Of a DNA stretch of 64,000 nucleotides, positions 11,395 through 23,560 are shown piece by piece. Location: positions 59,237,508 to 59,301,507 of the forward strand of contig NC_052351.1 in NCBI RefSeq assembly GCF_009727055.1. Direction: 5' to 3'. The stretch comes from Benincasa hispida (taxonomy: Eukaryota; Streptophyta; Magnoliopsida; Cucurbitales; Cucurbitaceae). Every line of letters begins with the position of its first letter. Positions within the stretch are counted from its first letter, which is position 1. A program made the translations under genes and the position numbers. The notes under the pieces are model-generated. The model did no database searches. It was not told the DNA's origin and saw nothing but the letters and a program-made list of their open reading frames with translations.

Positions 11395-13116
11395 TCGTTA
11401 TATAACGCCGTTCATGACAGAGACTTCATTTCACTAGGATGACCATAGATAACATGACTTTAATTCTGAGTGAACTGAGAACTCCTGCCTTTGAGGGCGG
11501 TTCTTTGATTTGCATGGGTGTGAGTGGTCAGATTGTCGACTCAAACCTACCACTTTGGGGATTCATCTGATTGGAGAGGTGGGAACTCAGCTACACAAGA
11601 TGAAATTCACTCATTCCCTGAAGCAGGGGTAAGTAGATAGATTGCTCCCTTAAGGGCTGATTTCGGGGCTTGAACGATGTGGCGCCACACACCTTCTCAA
11701 GGCCCGAGAGGTGTCCACTCATAGTAGGACTATGATGTTTTGTTCATTAGGGGGATCAATGGTACTTAAGAAGTTAGATGCAACTATAGGGGCAAAATGG
11801 TAAATTGGCCTAGTTGTACTTACAAGCATCTGTGAAGGGTTATCGTACTGTTAACTGGTTATATTCGATGGACACAGAAATACATCTGTGGTGAGAAGAG
11901 TGCAACTATCAGTCTTTAGTGGAATGTTCGACAGTTACCGGATGGTGGATCTCGTGGCTAAAGAGTTTAGTATACTATTCACGTACCGTTGGAGCTTCAA
12001 GCTACAGGTCCATAAGGTTCCCTTTATAACTCAATGAATTCAAGTTGAGAATCAGTTTTTGGGTCAGTTTGAAGTGTTCAAATTGACAAGAGAGAGTTTG
12101 ATTATATATGATACAATTAAACTGGTTCAATTATATATGATATAGTTGACATGATGTGTGAGATACATTAATTGGAGGAAAATGATGTAAATATGATTTA
12201 TATCAAATAAAGTAGAAAAGAACTATGGTTTAAATGTTGCATATGATTTGATATTAAAACTATAGGTTATACATATGATATGATAAGTTAGTTATTATAT
12301 TTATTTATAATTAAAACAATTATGAGATAATTGTTGGTGGTTTTTTCTTAACCGTGCGTGAAAGTGGGAGGTCGTTTTCAGTTTTCATAACTAAAGGATA
12401 AAATGAAAAATGTTTTCACTTTTGAATGAAATTGTTGCATCGCATCATTTGAGTACACTGCTTATTGTTTAGCTCACAAAATACTACATGATAGCTCAAA
12501 GTGTTTGTCTAAACGATCGTGTACACACGTATTTGTCTAAACGATTGTGTTGTCTTTTACTAAGCGATCGCGCGCCTAAGTGAGCTTCACTAACCGATCG
12601 TGTAAACGATCAAGCCAGTTTTCCTAAACGATCGTAAATGATCGTGTACCTTTACTAAACGATCAAGCACAAGTCTATACGATAGACATGTTACTCTCCC
12701 ACTTGCTTGGTCGTTGAGTGCAATCGTTGTTTCCTCTTTCCCTTTATCAAATCCAACAGAGCCCACACCTCCTGAATTCTCACTCCGACAATACCAAGGT
12801 CACTGAGTGGTGGTGTCCAAATAGGTTACTTGTTTGTGGAGAAAATTGTTCGTGGAAAAGTTTGTTCGTGACCAGACGAACCGGATGATAGCGAGAGGTG
12901 CTATTCCATTCTTCATGAGAGCAAGAGAAAAACAAAAGAAAAGTTCTTTAAAGGTGAGTCTCTCGTTCCTTTGTATTTAATTTATGAAAGCATGTCGTAA
13001 TTTGTTCTGAAATGCATAACTTGTCTGTATGTTTGTGAATGCTTGTAATTCTGTCACAATGAATTTGGAACGATCTTGCTTCCGCTCATAGGTTCTCTTT
13101 GATATGAGTTCTTTCA
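11395..13116 (+). repeat. 5' LTR of R1, 5'-truncated
   Basis: From 11395 the sequence is the reverse complement of the right part of the solo LTR at 61195-63281, for example GTTCATGACAGAGACTTCA, then GGTCCATAAGGTTCCC near 12010. It ends GAGTTCTTTCA at 13116, followed at once by a primer binding site, which fixes the LTR end. A CGATCG-type motif array occupies about 12505-12680. The first ~450 bp expected from the TGTTGGG start are missing. Confidence 0.85.
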
Positions 13117-13118
13117 AT

Positions 13119-13130
13119 TGGTATCAGAGC
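13119..13130 (+). promoter_or_regulatory. Primer binding site of R1
   Basis: TGGTATCAGAGC matches the 3' end complement of plant initiator tRNA-Met, the usual minus-strand primer of Ty1/copia elements. It lies two bases after the LTR end. Confidence 0.9.
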
Positions 13131-15482
13131 CAGGTTCTAATATTTCAAATCCATCGATGCATAGAATAACATTTACTTCTTGGTGGGTGAAGCATGTCTG
13201 CATTCTATTTAAGTGTTAAATATGTTTGTGGATGTGAATTAGTGGAGTTTTCTGGGATGGTTGCCTCTGGTTATTGAATTCTTTTAGCATTCAAAGTTAA
13301 TTGTAAGGGTCCCTGTGTTTTTTAGCATATTAACTTGCTATCGAGTCTGTAATTCAAAGTGTTTGAGTTAGTTTGAGTCTCTTGTGATGAAGCTTCAAGG
13401 CAAGGAGTTGCTCTGTACTTCGAGGAAGAAGAAGATCAAGCATTGGTTAGATCATGTAAACGATGGGGTAAGCGATCGTTGAGTATGGGATACTCGACAG
13501 CAAGGTGAATGCACGCGCATTAAACCATCATGTAGCTCATCAAGCTTCATCGTTTAGTCACTGACTACACGATCGCGTAGTAAAGGTTACTAAGCGTTTG
13601 CTCTATTATTGTCTAGACGATCGTGCTTCACAGCAACGTAGTTGTCTATACGATCGTTTAGACTTGCGTGTTTAATATTAGTGCGTTAAACGATTGAGTA
13701 GCCTCATGCTTCATCGCATTGTAAATGGTACTCAATTGTTGCTAAGCGATCGTGGGTACTCGACCAGTTTACTAAACGATCAGGGAGGCTTCGCCCGAGC
13801 GGTTCAAGACTCGGTTTGCTCGATGGTTTTATGTAATGGATAGAATTTCTTTCCAGTTTTGAGGCTAATCATCCCGGTCCATTAATTTTATGAATGTACA
13901 TAAGATGTATGTTTTATTATATGTCACATAGTATGCCATATAGTTTAAATAACACCTTAGGTTATGCATTGGTCATGCATCATCTCTATACTGTAAGTGT
14001 TATGATATAGTAGTTTGTATGACTTAATTACATAAGAGCATGCTCATGCATCATATAATATAAGAGTTATATTTTTTCATGCATTAAGTATAGACATGTA
14101 TCATCTTTATATTATAAGTGTTATAGTATAAGGGTGTATGGAAGCATGTTTGCTTAGTTCATTACCAAGTATATAAGAGTTATATATAGTAATGAATAGA
14201 CATTGCATGAAGCATGACACATAGGTTAAATTTATAAGAGTTATAAATACCTAATTATGCATAGCAATGTGAATGGGTTTTGGTTGTTTCTTTTATAAGA
14301 GATATAAGGGAAATTAGAACTAAAATCAATAAGAAAAATATGCATGCGAACTTAGGCTTGAATCATGATTTTAAAAGAGTTTTAAAACTTGATGGAGATA
14401 GACCTAAAATTGCGGTTCTAATGAGATTAGAAACCTAAGGTTTAATCTTTTAATTAGTTTAATAGGATTAAATTGACTAATAATATTAAAAGTGTAGCAA
14501 ATCTATCTATAAGGAATCTTTTGTCTAAGGCGGGGTTCTGTCTAGGCTGGGGTACTTAAGCTGACAGAAATAGAACACCCTTGCATGGAAACCTACCTAA
14601 AAAGGTGAATTAGATAGGTTTGATGCATGCATACAAATTTGAGGATAGTTCGTTAAAGAGTTTAATGGGACTTGACTTGAACTTGTTTAATTTCAAAGAC
14701 AAAAGTTGTTTTTTTAGCAAATTAAACCGACTTAGATAAAATAAGTAGTCGAGTGGTCTATGTTAATGAATTCCTAAGTAGAACATTCAGTGGGAGGTAC
14801 TTAGGGTATATGATACTTCATTTAAACCTCTTCATGTTTCTCCCTTTATGTTCACACCATGAGATCTATCCTTAGCCTCGTGGCACCCTAAGAGTGTCTC
14901 CCTAAAGAATGATGTTTGGGTAGGTAAATACCAAGGTGAATGGAGATAATGTTCATAGTAAGTGGGAGCGTGATATGCGACAACATACCTCACGGCCTTT
15001 CTCATTAGGTTGGATAACGTTTTTGTGCATCGCCTCGAGGCACCCTGGGAGTGTCCTTCTATAGGATGGCAGTTTTGCACGACTCTTTATCTGATCTCCT
15101 ATATAGGATAAGGTCGCTTTAATATTTTTTCCTAATATGCTTTTTCCCTATGTTGGGCGCATTAGGACGGGACTCTAGGGCCGAAAATGAGGGGTTACAC
15201 TTACATGGAATTGTTAAAAGTTAACAGTTCTGGACCGAAAAATGGTGACTGTTAGGGTCAGTTACAAAAGTTGTTTCTACCTAATGGTTGAGAGTGTCTC
15301 ATCCCAGTGAAGGGGCATCTGGTAACCCCACTGGTGACTTTTGTCCTACCTCGCTGAGGCATTATTGCGAAATAAATGTCTTTTCACTTAGGGTACATGG
15401 AAATTATTTTGCTAAAACTAAAATTGGTATTTCAAGTGGTATTGCATAGACTCATTAACTTTGTTCTTTTTTCAACAACGTA
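13131..15482 (+). other. Long untranslated leader of R1 with CGATCG motifs
   Basis: The 2.3 kb between primer site and gag has no usable frame. About 13455-13780 carries a second CGATCG motif array (GATCGCGTAG, GACGATCGTG, ACGATCGTTTAG). From about 13900 the sequence aligns in blocks with the R2 leader: GGCTGGGGTACTTAAG at 14547 and 30841, and a CATGAGATC/CGTGAGATC block with its GTGGCACCCT/GTGTCACCCT continuation at 14858 and 31160. TTATAAGAGTTATA-like words repeat imperfectly from 13990 to 14310. Conservation of a long leader between two diverged elements suggests a packaging, translation or splicing role, which the sequence alone cannot show. Confidence 0.7.
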
Positions 15483-16365
15483 ATGGCTACAGCCACATTA
15501 GCTCTAATAATCGTCAATAAGTTGACTGACAAAAATTACGCTAGTTGGAAACACATGATAACTACAATATTAATCATCGATGAACTGAGGTTCTTCCTTA
15601 TGGAGGAGTATCCTTCTATTCCTACTCGCAACGCCACTCGAAATATTCGGGAGGCTTATGAGAGATGGACATAGGCAAATGAAAAGGTCCGAGCTTACAT
15701 CTTGGCCAGTCTAAATGACGTTTTGGCCAAGAAGCATGAGCCTATGGCCTCAGCACATGAGATCATGGAGTCCCTGTGATGAATGTTCGGACAACCGTCT
15801 GGACAGCTCAAGCATGAAGCTCTTAAAAGCATCTTCAACTCCAAAATGGAGGAAGGCACCTCTGTTCGTGAACATGTGCTAAACATGATGGTCCACTTCA
15901 ATGTGGTGGAGATGAATGGGTCACATATCGATGAGGGTAGCTAGGTTAGCATCATTCCGCACTCGTTGCCAGATAGCTTCTTGAACTTTGTCAGTAACCC
16001 GATACTGAACAAGGTTGACTATGCCCTTACAACTCTCCTCAACGAGTTGCAGACATTCCAATCCTTGCTAAAAAGTAAGGAGAAGAAGGTTAGTGAGGTA
16101 AATTTTGCTTCATCATCAAAGAAATTCCATCGGGGTTCAACCTCAGGGACTAAATCTGCACCATCATCTTCTAACACTTTCAAGTGGAAGAAGAAGAAGG
16201 GTGGTAAAGGGAACAGGAAATCACCTGCTAACCTGTCACACAGCAGGGAAGGAAATCAGCACCGGTTGACAAAGAAAAGTGTTTCCACTACAACCAGAAT
16301 GGGCACTGGAAGCGGAACTGTCCTCGTTGGCTGAAGGAGAAGAAGAAGACTCAGGCCACAAGGTA
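15483..16365 (+). pseudogene. R1 gag (capsid and nucleocapsid) remnant
   Basis: The start MATATLALIIVNKLTDKNYASW matches the copia gag opening, in which the retrotransposon capsid N-terminus carries an x-NYxxWK signature. Stops occur at 15672 and 15777, and at 15942 (AGC TAG GTT, where Gln is expected). The C-terminal part (15966-16334) is basic and Ser-rich. A frame change near 16280 reaches the zinc knuckle CFHYNQNGHWKRNC. The second cysteine of the C-x2-C-x4-H-x4-C motif is tyrosine, so zinc binding by the knuckle would be impaired. Confidence 0.85.
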
Positions 16366-18050
16366 AATATGATTTACTAGTTTTGGAAACCTGTTTAGTG
16401 AAGAATGATGATTATGCCTGGATTATTGACTCTGGGGCCACTAATCATGTTTGTTCTTCTTTTCAGGGGATTAGATCTTAGCGGCAGTTTGAGGCTGGAG
16501 AGATGATGATGCAAGTAGGCACCGAGCACATCGTCTCAGTTGTGGTAGTGAGAGGGCTCCAATTAACTTTATAGAAGAAATTTATCATTTTGAATGATGT
16601 TTATGTAGTTCCCAAGTTAAAGCGGAACTTAATTTTTGTAAAGTGTCTGATACAATGTAAATATACTCTTCACTTTGAATTGAATAAAGTGTTTATTCTT
16701 AAAGATGGAGTTGAGATTTGTTCAGCAAAAGTGGAAAACAATTTGTATGTGCTAAGGCCGTTAGCGACAAATTCCCTCCATAACATAGAGACATTTAAAA
16801 CTGTTATAATGTAAAATAAATGACTTAAGGTTTCTCCTAAGGAAAATGCCCAACTTTGGCACCTTCGATTAGGCACATCAATCTCAATAGGATTGAGAGA
16901 TTGGTGAAGAATAAACTTCTAAGCGAGTTAGAGGAAAATTCTTTACCGGTGTGTGAATCTCGCCTAGAAGACAAGATGATTAAAAGACCTTTTACTGGAA
17001 AAGGTTATCGAGCCAAAGAGCCTCTAGAGTTAGTGCATTCAAACCTTTGTGGTATGATGAATGTGGGAGCTAGGGGAGGCTATGAGTATTTCATCACTTT
17101 TACTGATGATTACTCTTGGTATGAGTATGTTTATTTAATGCAATGGAAGTCTGAGTCATTTGAAAAGTTCAAAGAGTTCAAGGCTAAAGTTGAAAATGCA
17201 TTGGATAAATGGATTAAAATACTTCGATCGGATCGAAGTGGAAAGTTTTTGGATTCTGAGTTCTAGAACTATATGATAGAACATGGAATCGTTTTCCAAC
17301 TCTCAATGCTGGGTATACCTCAGCAAAATGGTGTAGCGGAGAGGAGAAATAGAACCTTGTTGGACATGGTTCGATCGATGATGAGTTATGCTTCCTTATC
17401 GGATTCATTTTGGGGTTTTGCAGTTGAGACTGCAGCTTATATCCTCAACTATGTTCCTTCCAAGAGTGTTGCGAGAAAACCTTTGGAGTTGTGGAATGGG
17501 CGTAAAGCTAGTTTGCGTCACTTCCGCATATGGGATTGCCCAGCACATGTGCTTGAGGCTAATCCAAAGAAATTGGATCCACGTTCGAGGCTATGCCTAT
17601 TTGTAGGCTACCCCAAAAGTACACGAGGGGGTTACTTTTATGATCCTAAGAAAAATAGAGTGTTTATGTCAACCAACGCTACCTTCCTAGAGGAGGATCA
17701 TATGAGGAAGCACAATCCACGTAGTAAGATCTTGTTACGTGCACTTTCAAATGAAACTACTGAAACTTCAACAAGAGTTGTTGAAGGGCCTGCTCCATCA
17801 ACAAGAGTTGTTGATAGAAGTTCATCTAGTAGGTCAGTTCCATCTCAAGAGTTGAGGGAACCTCGATGTAGTGGAAGGGTTGCGAACCCACCTGTTCGTT
17901 ATATGGGTTTCACTGAAATCCTGGCTATGGTATCCGATGGCAAGGTTAAGGATCCGTTGTCTTATCATAAGGCAATGGAGGATGTTGACCAGAATGAATA
18001 GGTCAAATCCATGGATCTCGAGATGGAGTCAATGTACTTCAACTCAGTAT
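16366..18050 (+). pseudogene. R1 protease and integrase remnant
   Basis: WIIDSGATNHVC near 16420 is the aspartic protease active site. The integrase zinc region has WHLRLGHINLNR at 16855-16890, but the second Cys of the distal CxxC is Arg (CESRLEDK). The core has FTDDYS (~17100), LRSDRSGKF (~17225) and NGVAERRNRT (~17330), the expected D, D and E positions. FVGYPKSTRGGYFYDP (~17610) is the C-terminal integrase signature. Stops at 16479 (Trp expected), 17264 (Gln expected) and 17999 (Trp expected) all fit single C-to-T or G-to-A changes. Confidence 0.9.
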
Positions 18051-18059
18051 GTGATCTTG

Positions 18060-18985
18060 TAGATCAACCTGATGGGTAAAACCTATAGGTTGCAAATGGA
18101 TCTACAAGAGGAAACGGGTTGCCGATGGGATGGTGCAAACCTTCAAGGCTAGACTTGTGGCAAAGGGTTATACCCAGGTGGAGGGAGTTGACTATGAGGA
18201 GACTTTCTCATCTGTTGTCATGTTAAAGTCTATCTGCATCCTTCTATCTATTGCCTCATATTATCACTATGAGATATGGAAAATGGACGTCAAGACTGCC
18301 TTTCTGATTGGTAATCTTGAGGAGACCATTTATATGGTGCAGTCCGAGGGATTCATAGCCCAAGGACAAGAGCAAAAAGTTTGCAAACTAAATCGATCTA
18401 TTTATGGGCTGAAACAAACATCTTGATCTTAGAACATTCGGTTTGATACTGCGATCAAATCATATGGCTTTGACTAAAACGTTGATGAGCCTTGTGTCTA
18501 CAAGAAAATCATCAACAGTTCAGTAGTTTTCCTAGTGTTGTATGTAGACGATATCCTACTCATTGAAAATAGTGTATGTCTACTGACATCAGTTAAGAAC
18601 TGGCTAGCTATCCAACTCCAAATGAAAGATTTGGGAGAGGCTCAGTTTTTTCTGGGTATTCAGATCTTTCGGGATCGAAAGAACAAAGTGCTAGCATTGT
18701 CTCAGGCATCGTACATTGACAAGATGTTGCTCAAGTACTTGATACAGAAATCCAAAAGGGGCCTACTGCCTTTTCGATATGGAGTTATATTGTCTAAGGA
18801 AATGTGTCCTAAGACACCTTAAGAGGTTGAGGAGATGAGATGAGTCCCCTATGTATCTATCGCTAGCAATTTGATGTATGCCATGTTGTGTACTCGACCA
18901 GATATCTGAGGATAGTTAGTAGATATCAGTCTAATCCAAGACAGGGTCACTGGACCACCGTCAAGAATATCCTCAAGAATATTAT
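18060..18985 (+). pseudogene. R1 reverse transcriptase remnant
   Basis: Copia reverse transcriptase blocks are readable in order: [41 protein letters not shown] and the active site LYVDDILLIEN at 18538-18570. Then come LKDLGEAQFFLGIQIFRDR-like sequence and the LCTRPDI block near 18890. Stops occur at 18424, 18430 and 18475, at positions where relatives have Arg, Trp and Gln. Alignment to relatives stops near 18985, in the region before RNase H, so the element lacks RNase H, the polypurine tract and the 3' LTR. Confidence 0.9.
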
Positions 18986-19009
18986 TCCCATTCCATATGG
19001 GTACATGAG

Positions 19010-19837
19010 GTAAAATGGCACAAAATACACTGTAATTCTAAAGTGTCCCAACTCATGGAACAGTTTGTCTGGCCAGCCCTATACTAAATAACCTCAATAA
19101 AATTATCTTGTTAAAGTCTCAATCGTCCAAAGGGCATATACATAAATTATTTGTAATTTTAGGTGAATTGAACTTTTCACATTGCACATACATAAAGTTT
19201 AATGAAAACAAACACATTGCAATTATAAAGCGTGCAACTCAATTTCCAATCCTCAATAAATAAATGAATAATGAATGTAGCAAGTGATTTGAACTTGTTA
19301 TATCATTACAATTTTGGTATACAATTTAAATATTTTGGATTGATTTCACAAACACACTGTAATTCTAAAACGTTTAGCTCAATTTCCCATTATGAATAAT
19401 ACAAATGACTGAACAACCAACATAAATTAGTGATCTTTAACTTTCAATTCCATGTACAATCATTGTTATATCATTACTGTTTTGGTATACAATTTTAATA
19501 TTTTAGATTTATTTTCACAAACATACTGTAAATTCTAAAACGTAAGTTCAATTACCCATTCTAAATAATACAAATGAATGAACAACCAACATAAATTAGT
19601 AATAATTAACTTTCAATTCCATGTACAATCATTGTTATATCATTACTGTTTTGGTATACAATTTTAATATTTTAGATTTATTTTCACAAACATACTGTAA
19701 TTCTAAAACGTTAAGTTCAATTACCCATTCTAAAATAATACAAATGAATGAACAACCAACATAAATTAGTAATAATTAACTTTCAATTCCATGTACAATC
19801 TATTACTTAGATGAATATATACATTGAGTATAATTAT
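19010..19837. repeat. 168-169 bp tandem repeat
   Basis: TTTTGGTATACAATTT starts at 19312, 19480 and 19649, giving periods of 168 and 169 bp. Copies two and three are nearly identical. The left copies (from about 19010) are diverged and partial, and the right end stops at a partial fourth copy. The unit is about nucleosome-sized and AT-rich, as in many plant satellites, but only about 3-4 copies are present. Confidence 0.85.
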
Positions 19838-22214
19838 TGTAACGACCCAGCCTTTCGAGTACTCTGACAAAGGCCGTTACAATTAAATACACATTTAAAC
19901 CTAGATATTTTGACAACAAAAAAATTCATTAACACAATAAGGATAGTTTTTCCAAAAAATAAACTAGAAAACATATATAATAATAAATAAATAAAATTTT
20001 ATTTAGGGTCCCCTAAAAATAATATTCATAAAGAAAACATTCAAAACGTTAAAATTTGCTTCTCACATTAAATTCTAGTTTCAAAACATTCAAATGATAA
20101 AAACATAGATTGAGCGGAAGTGATTTCTCTTGTCCCCATATGGCTCTGTCATGCGTCCCGTCTGTCAATCGCCAACCTGTTCCTATCATTCCCTGAAAAA
20201 CATAAAAATATGAAAGATTGAGTATAAAAATACTCAGAAAGTAACCCCACCACCGGGGGTCAGACTATGCATTTATATCCTATAAATGCAACATGTAAGT
20301 GAGACACACACATAATAATTAATCACCATCAGGTGGGCATCTAATGAGCGGTTTAACCCACCCTAACATGGAGCTATAACATGGTTATAAACCTGTTAGT
20401 CCACGGAGCTGTAATATAGTTGTGAATTTGTCAATTCACGGAGTTGTCATAAAGTTGTGAACTCGTTAGTTCACGGAGCTATCATATAGGAGCTGTCATA
20501 AGGTTGTGAACTCATCAGTTCACAAAGCTATCATATAGGATTTTTCATAAAGTTGTGAACTCGTCAGTTCATGAAGCTATCATATAGGAGCTGTCATATT
20601 ATTGTGTTAGGAGGGCAACCGGCACTATCATCACGTGGCATCTATCCTAACGTCAAAAACTTCTCAACATAACTCATGTACATATCTTAGAATCCCACGC
20701 ACATAACATGTCAATAAGCTCATGTACATATCTTAGAATCCCACGCACATAACATGTCAATAAGCTCATACGTTCACAAACATGTCAAATAAGATCTAAA
20801 TCATGCTTATACATTCTCGTAAAATATCTTATAAAACAAGATCATGCTCAAACTTCATAACATACTCAAAACTAAACAATCACATGATCATATATCCTCC
20901 TCATTTCATATAGACTTGGATCCATCATATTATCCTTTAATTTTATTGTCCGACACAAAGGCAGTTCCAGTAGTAAGATTACTTACTACAATATAAACGA
21001 AGCAATTGAACCCTCTTAGATTAAGAACTTCTTGGCATAAATCCCAAATTAACCTTCAATATGAAAATTGCCTCAGAATCGACCTTAAAATTATTGGACA
21101 AATTGCTTTTGATTCAAAAATCCCTTCGAACCTTCAATTTAAATACAAGACAATATGGGTAACATGAGTTTAGTCCAAGCTTAATGGGAGTCTGCAATCT
21201 TTTCAAGAAAAATTCACAAACACTTATCAAAATCTCCAAAATCAATCTTTGATAACGTCAGGTAGCACGCTATGTCCGTTAAAACTCCAATTTCTTGCTC
21301 CAAAATCAATCTTTGATTACGTCAGGTAGCACGCTATGTCCGTTAAAACTCCAATTTCTTGCCCGATCCAAAATAGAACTCTAATTGGTCTCCCTTTGGA
21401 ATGAAGTGAATGATTTGGAATGAGGGGATGGTTGTATTTATGGAGGAAAAATAATCCTAATCCTAAACCATTTGGGATTCCATAACTTGACGTATTAGAT
21501 AGATTATATTTTCTTTTTGAATAAGACATTTTCTCTAATTCGGAGATCCATATTTTAATTAATTATAAAATCCATGATCTAATTAATTTGAGCATTCATA
21601 TTCTAATTGAATTAGAAATTCACAATCTAATGAAATTCAAAATTTCATAATCTAATTAATTTAACTTAAATGCAAATTTCTCCTATCAACTCAATTTGAA
21701 TTAATTATCTTCTTTAATTTGGATCCAAACCCCAAAATTAAAGAAGATAAAATTTAAAACCATAATTTCCCCTTTTTCCTTCTTAATTTCAAATTTCTTT
21801 TAATTTCCAGAATCTCAATTCTTTTCCTTTCTTTTATTTTCAAATCTTTATCCAAATATTTTGAATCCTTATCCAAAAATTTCAAATCTCCTATTAAATC
21901 AATCTCAAACCAATTAACTTCTCCAAATAACTTCATTTTGGTACCAAAACCAAAATTAAAGGGAACATACAATCCATTAGTTGAGATAAATTACATATTT
22001 TCAAATATTTAGTCAATTTAAAACCATACTTTTCCCCAAATAAATTAATCCAATTTTCCATTAACTTGAATTAAAATTTAAATTCTTTATAAATATATTT
22101 TAAATTAATTATCTTGTCTTCCAAATTAATTTTTTTTGCCCAATATATCCAAAATAATTGCCAAATATTTCAAAATAATTTAAAGAAAATTACATGAAAA
22201 TTCGGGGTGTTACA
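19838..22214. repeat. Probable solo LTR, 2.4 kb, TGTAAC...GTTACA ends
   Basis: The block begins TGTAACGACCC and ends GGGGTGTTACA, so the termini are short inverted repeats with TG/CA edges, as in many plant Ty3/gypsy LTRs. No coding frame occurs inside. It contains a ~60 bp tandem repeat at about 20395-20600 (GTTGTGAACTCGTCAGTTCA words), a ~50 bp duplication at 20660-20765 and a 64 bp near-exact duplication at about 21236-21362. The 5 bp flanks (ATTAT and ACCAA) do not match, so a clean insertion is not proven. Orientation is undetermined. Confidence 0.55.
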
Positions 22215-22319
22215 ACCAAAAGTAAGATAGATAACAAACCACAATATTAATGCAAATGACAATTCTTTTCATAAAATCCGGAAACAAACTACAAATTAAA
22301 GAAAACAATATTTAAAAAT

Positions 22320-23560
22320 ATAACACTATAAGTGCATTCAATGACGTATAGGATCTTTACAAGACCTATAATTATGATCCCTCTTACCACAATGACTACA
22401 ACGTAGTTCTGTTTTCTAAAGAAGACGTGATTTTTTCCCTTAGGCCTCCCAGCCAGACGTTTGACATTAGGAGGAAGAACTGCATCATTACCAACTGCAT
22501 GAACTGCTCAAACATGCACGAAGTGCATCTACGGTGTCTTCATTAGAATTTATATTTGAAAAATCGTAAATTGTTGAACATTGCCAATAGGTCCCAACAC
22601 CGACATGAGCAAGTACGATTTAGAATGTTCACAACAAATTGGGTGGTGCGATCATGCACTCCAAATTTATACGGGTTTAACTGCGGAAAAAAAAAAAGAA
22701 TAAGAAACTTATATTTACACCATGTTGTCTTCTCATATAGCTTACAACATCACAAGGCTAACGTGGGACTTTGTCATTCATTTTAAAAAATGACTTTGTA
22801 CACTCAGCAACAATCCAAGATGTTGTTTGTTGATGACCGTCTTTAACAATGTTAATAGAACATTGATGGATATCAATGTATTTTCGAACCATTCGCATAC
22901 CATCCTTTTTATATACAGATGCATATAGATACCACCCACAAGACAGATCCTTACAACAAATTTCAAATGAAGTTTTGATTGACCTAGTAGTAATAAGTTC
23001 AAAACTGTTTTTAAGAGCAAACAAATAAACTACTTTCTTCAATACATACTTGCTCCTAAAAAGTAAACCTACTCTAATAGAAATACTAGATTGAAAGGAC
23101 TCGAAATCTTGGAAATCAACGATTTCAATGTTGCCCTAAGGGGAAGAATGATATCAATATCTGTTAAATCATTATTTAAATACAATGTATTTTCAGTGTT
23201 CGAGGCAACAGATGAGACATGGTCAACCACTACACATAAATCAATTTGGAGGGACTTTGATAAAACTGACATCAATCACAAAATATCTTTATCTTCAACA
23301 ATCCTAATAAGATTTGAATTGGAAGAACCAATCCGGTACATTCTTAAACGAGATATAGTTAACTCTTGAAGGAAAAAGTTTACCTTGAATATATTCCACA
23401 AATTGTTGGAACAATGAATTTATGAAATATGCGCCGTTGGAACAATGAATTTATGAAATATGCGCCTCAAAATTTCAAAAATCATGGTAATGAGAATTCT
23501 CATCCCATCGGCCATCATAGAGGAGTTCTGTAAGCCATTGCAAAAACCGTAGCTTGTGAA
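22320..23560 (-). pseudogene. Minus-strand MULE transposase remnant without catalytic core
   Basis: On the minus strand, 23042-22758 reads FALKNSFELITTRSIKTSFE, then CCKDLSCGWYLYAS and HQCS, the MuDR-type N-terminal zinc fold. After QTTSWIVAECTKSFF it jumps to the C-terminal region near 22510-22325, with PPNVKRLAGRPKGK and the zinc knuckle CSHCGKRDHNYRSC, ending KDPIRH. That tail is typical of MULE transposases. The several hundred residues between, including the DDE and SWIM regions, are missing. A perfect 31 bp tandem duplication lies at 23406-23467 in the upstream part. It faces the neighbouring solo LTR at 22214 with about 100 bp between. Confidence 0.75.

Larger units (their letters stand above)
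11395..18985 (+). mobile_element. Ty1/copia retrotransposon R1, truncated
   Basis: The order is 5' LTR, primer binding site, 2.3 kb leader, gag, protease, integrase and reverse transcriptase, as in Ty1/copia elements. The LTR lacks roughly its first 450 bp compared with the related solo LTRs at 32567-34528 and 61195-63281. The 3' side breaks off inside the RNase H approach near 18985, and no 3' LTR follows. Most coding breaks are single-base changes that create stops. The element is dead. Confidence 0.9.

Noticed and set aside
19838..22214. DNA transposon with TGTAAC inverted ends
   Set aside because: The inverted match is only about 11 bp and the TG...CA edges, size and internal tandem repeats fit an LTR better; flanking duplications match neither class clearly.
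23091..23369. Forward-strand 92-residue gene
   Set aside because: It is antisense to the region upstream of the MULE transposase zinc fold on the minus strand and has no domain of its own.
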